DNA from: Eimeria necatrix
Taxonomy: Eukaryota; Apicomplexa; Conoidasida; Eucoccidiorida; Eimeriidae
Length of the DNA: 17,958 nt
Reading direction: 5' to 3'
Assembly: GCF_000499385.1 (NCBI RefSeq)
Contig: NW_013651712.1
Span: 1 to 17,958, forward strand
Position numbers and translations under genes: made by a program. Numbering within the stretch: position 1 is the first letter of the stretch; each line of letters starts with the position of its first letter. Shown piece after piece: positions 17,613-17,958 of this stretch. Under the pieces are notes generated by a model. The model made no database searches and was not told where the DNA came from. It was given only the letters and a program-made list of their open reading frames with translations.

Positions 17613-17958
17613 CTTTTAAAGCCCGATTCAATGAAACTAACTGACACGATATCTGAAGCATTGCTAAATTCCTGCTTGCAGAGAAAACAGTCTAAATCCG
17701 CTGGGCCACAGAGCAACAAAAAGACCAAATGATGCATCATAAGTTTTGACGCAGTCACTTGTAAAGTGCACACTAGAAGGCTATCATCAAAAATGCCTTC
17801 GTGTAGAACTCTTTTGAAACAAATTGTGAATATAGCGACCCACGGCGGCGTTCCCTTTTAAACGTCTTGCTGCCGCTCGCCCTGCTTAAGGATCTGTTAC
17901 TTCAGCTACCGTCACTGCTCCAAAATTACTTCTGAAGTCAGACCAAAGCTCCGGCATC
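17613..17958. other. Right end of the window, nothing recognised
   Basis: The only structure seen is a perfect 12-base palindrome ATGATGCATCAT at 17729-17740, which is expected occasionally by chance. Confidence 0.6.

Overview
This window looks like gene-poor, repeat-rich eukaryotic nuclear DNA. No open frame in any of the six frames exceeds about 158 codons, and no run of adjacent same-strand frames looks like an operon. None of the translated frames shows a protein domain I recognise. I found no rRNA, no tRNA with both internal promoter boxes, no CRISPR array and no complete autonomous transposon. Base composition is moderate, slightly AT-rich by eye. What dominates is direct and inverted duplication at several ages. 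An arthropod with a large repeat-laden genome, such as an ixodid tick, would fit the style of sequence. That is an impression only (low confidence) and does not come from any marker gene.

Layout. 1-2040: two clearly related, diverged copies of a dispersed repeat about 1.0 kb apart (about 220-445 and 1225-1450), perhaps with a third degenerate copy at about 1600-2030. A near-perfect long hairpin at 440-504 sits at the edge of the first copy. 2041-2875: nothing recognised. 2876-3529: a three-unit tandem array with a higher-order structure. 4055-4634: an exact two-copy tandem duplication of 290 bp. 4923-5217: a two-copy tandem duplication of about 148 bp with one mismatch. 5341-5480: a GC-rich block inside a 121-codon open frame on the minus strand. 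6994-7144: a two-copy tandem repeat of about 75 bp. 7145-10421: no repeats or genes recognised, but the strand composition flips from A/C-rich to G/T-rich in its second half.

10422-11152: an inverted-repeat (foldback or MITE-like) structure with arms of about 100 bp around a spacer of about 530 bp. Its right arm is bracketed by exact 24-bp direct repeats that are themselves quasi-palindromic. 11245-11643: a 132-codon minus-strand open frame containing a degenerate internal repeat of about 124 bp. 11644-17568: no feature recognised with confidence. 17569-17612: a small 23-bp tandem duplication.

Four separate tandem duplications of different unit length and sequence fall within about 4.3 kb (2.9-7.1 kb). 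At least one is recent enough to be identical base for base. The most unusual items are the 440-504 hairpin, the identical 290-bp duplication and the 10422-11152 foldback with its bracketed arm. I see no evidence for a set of genes working together, so no pathway or system is proposed.
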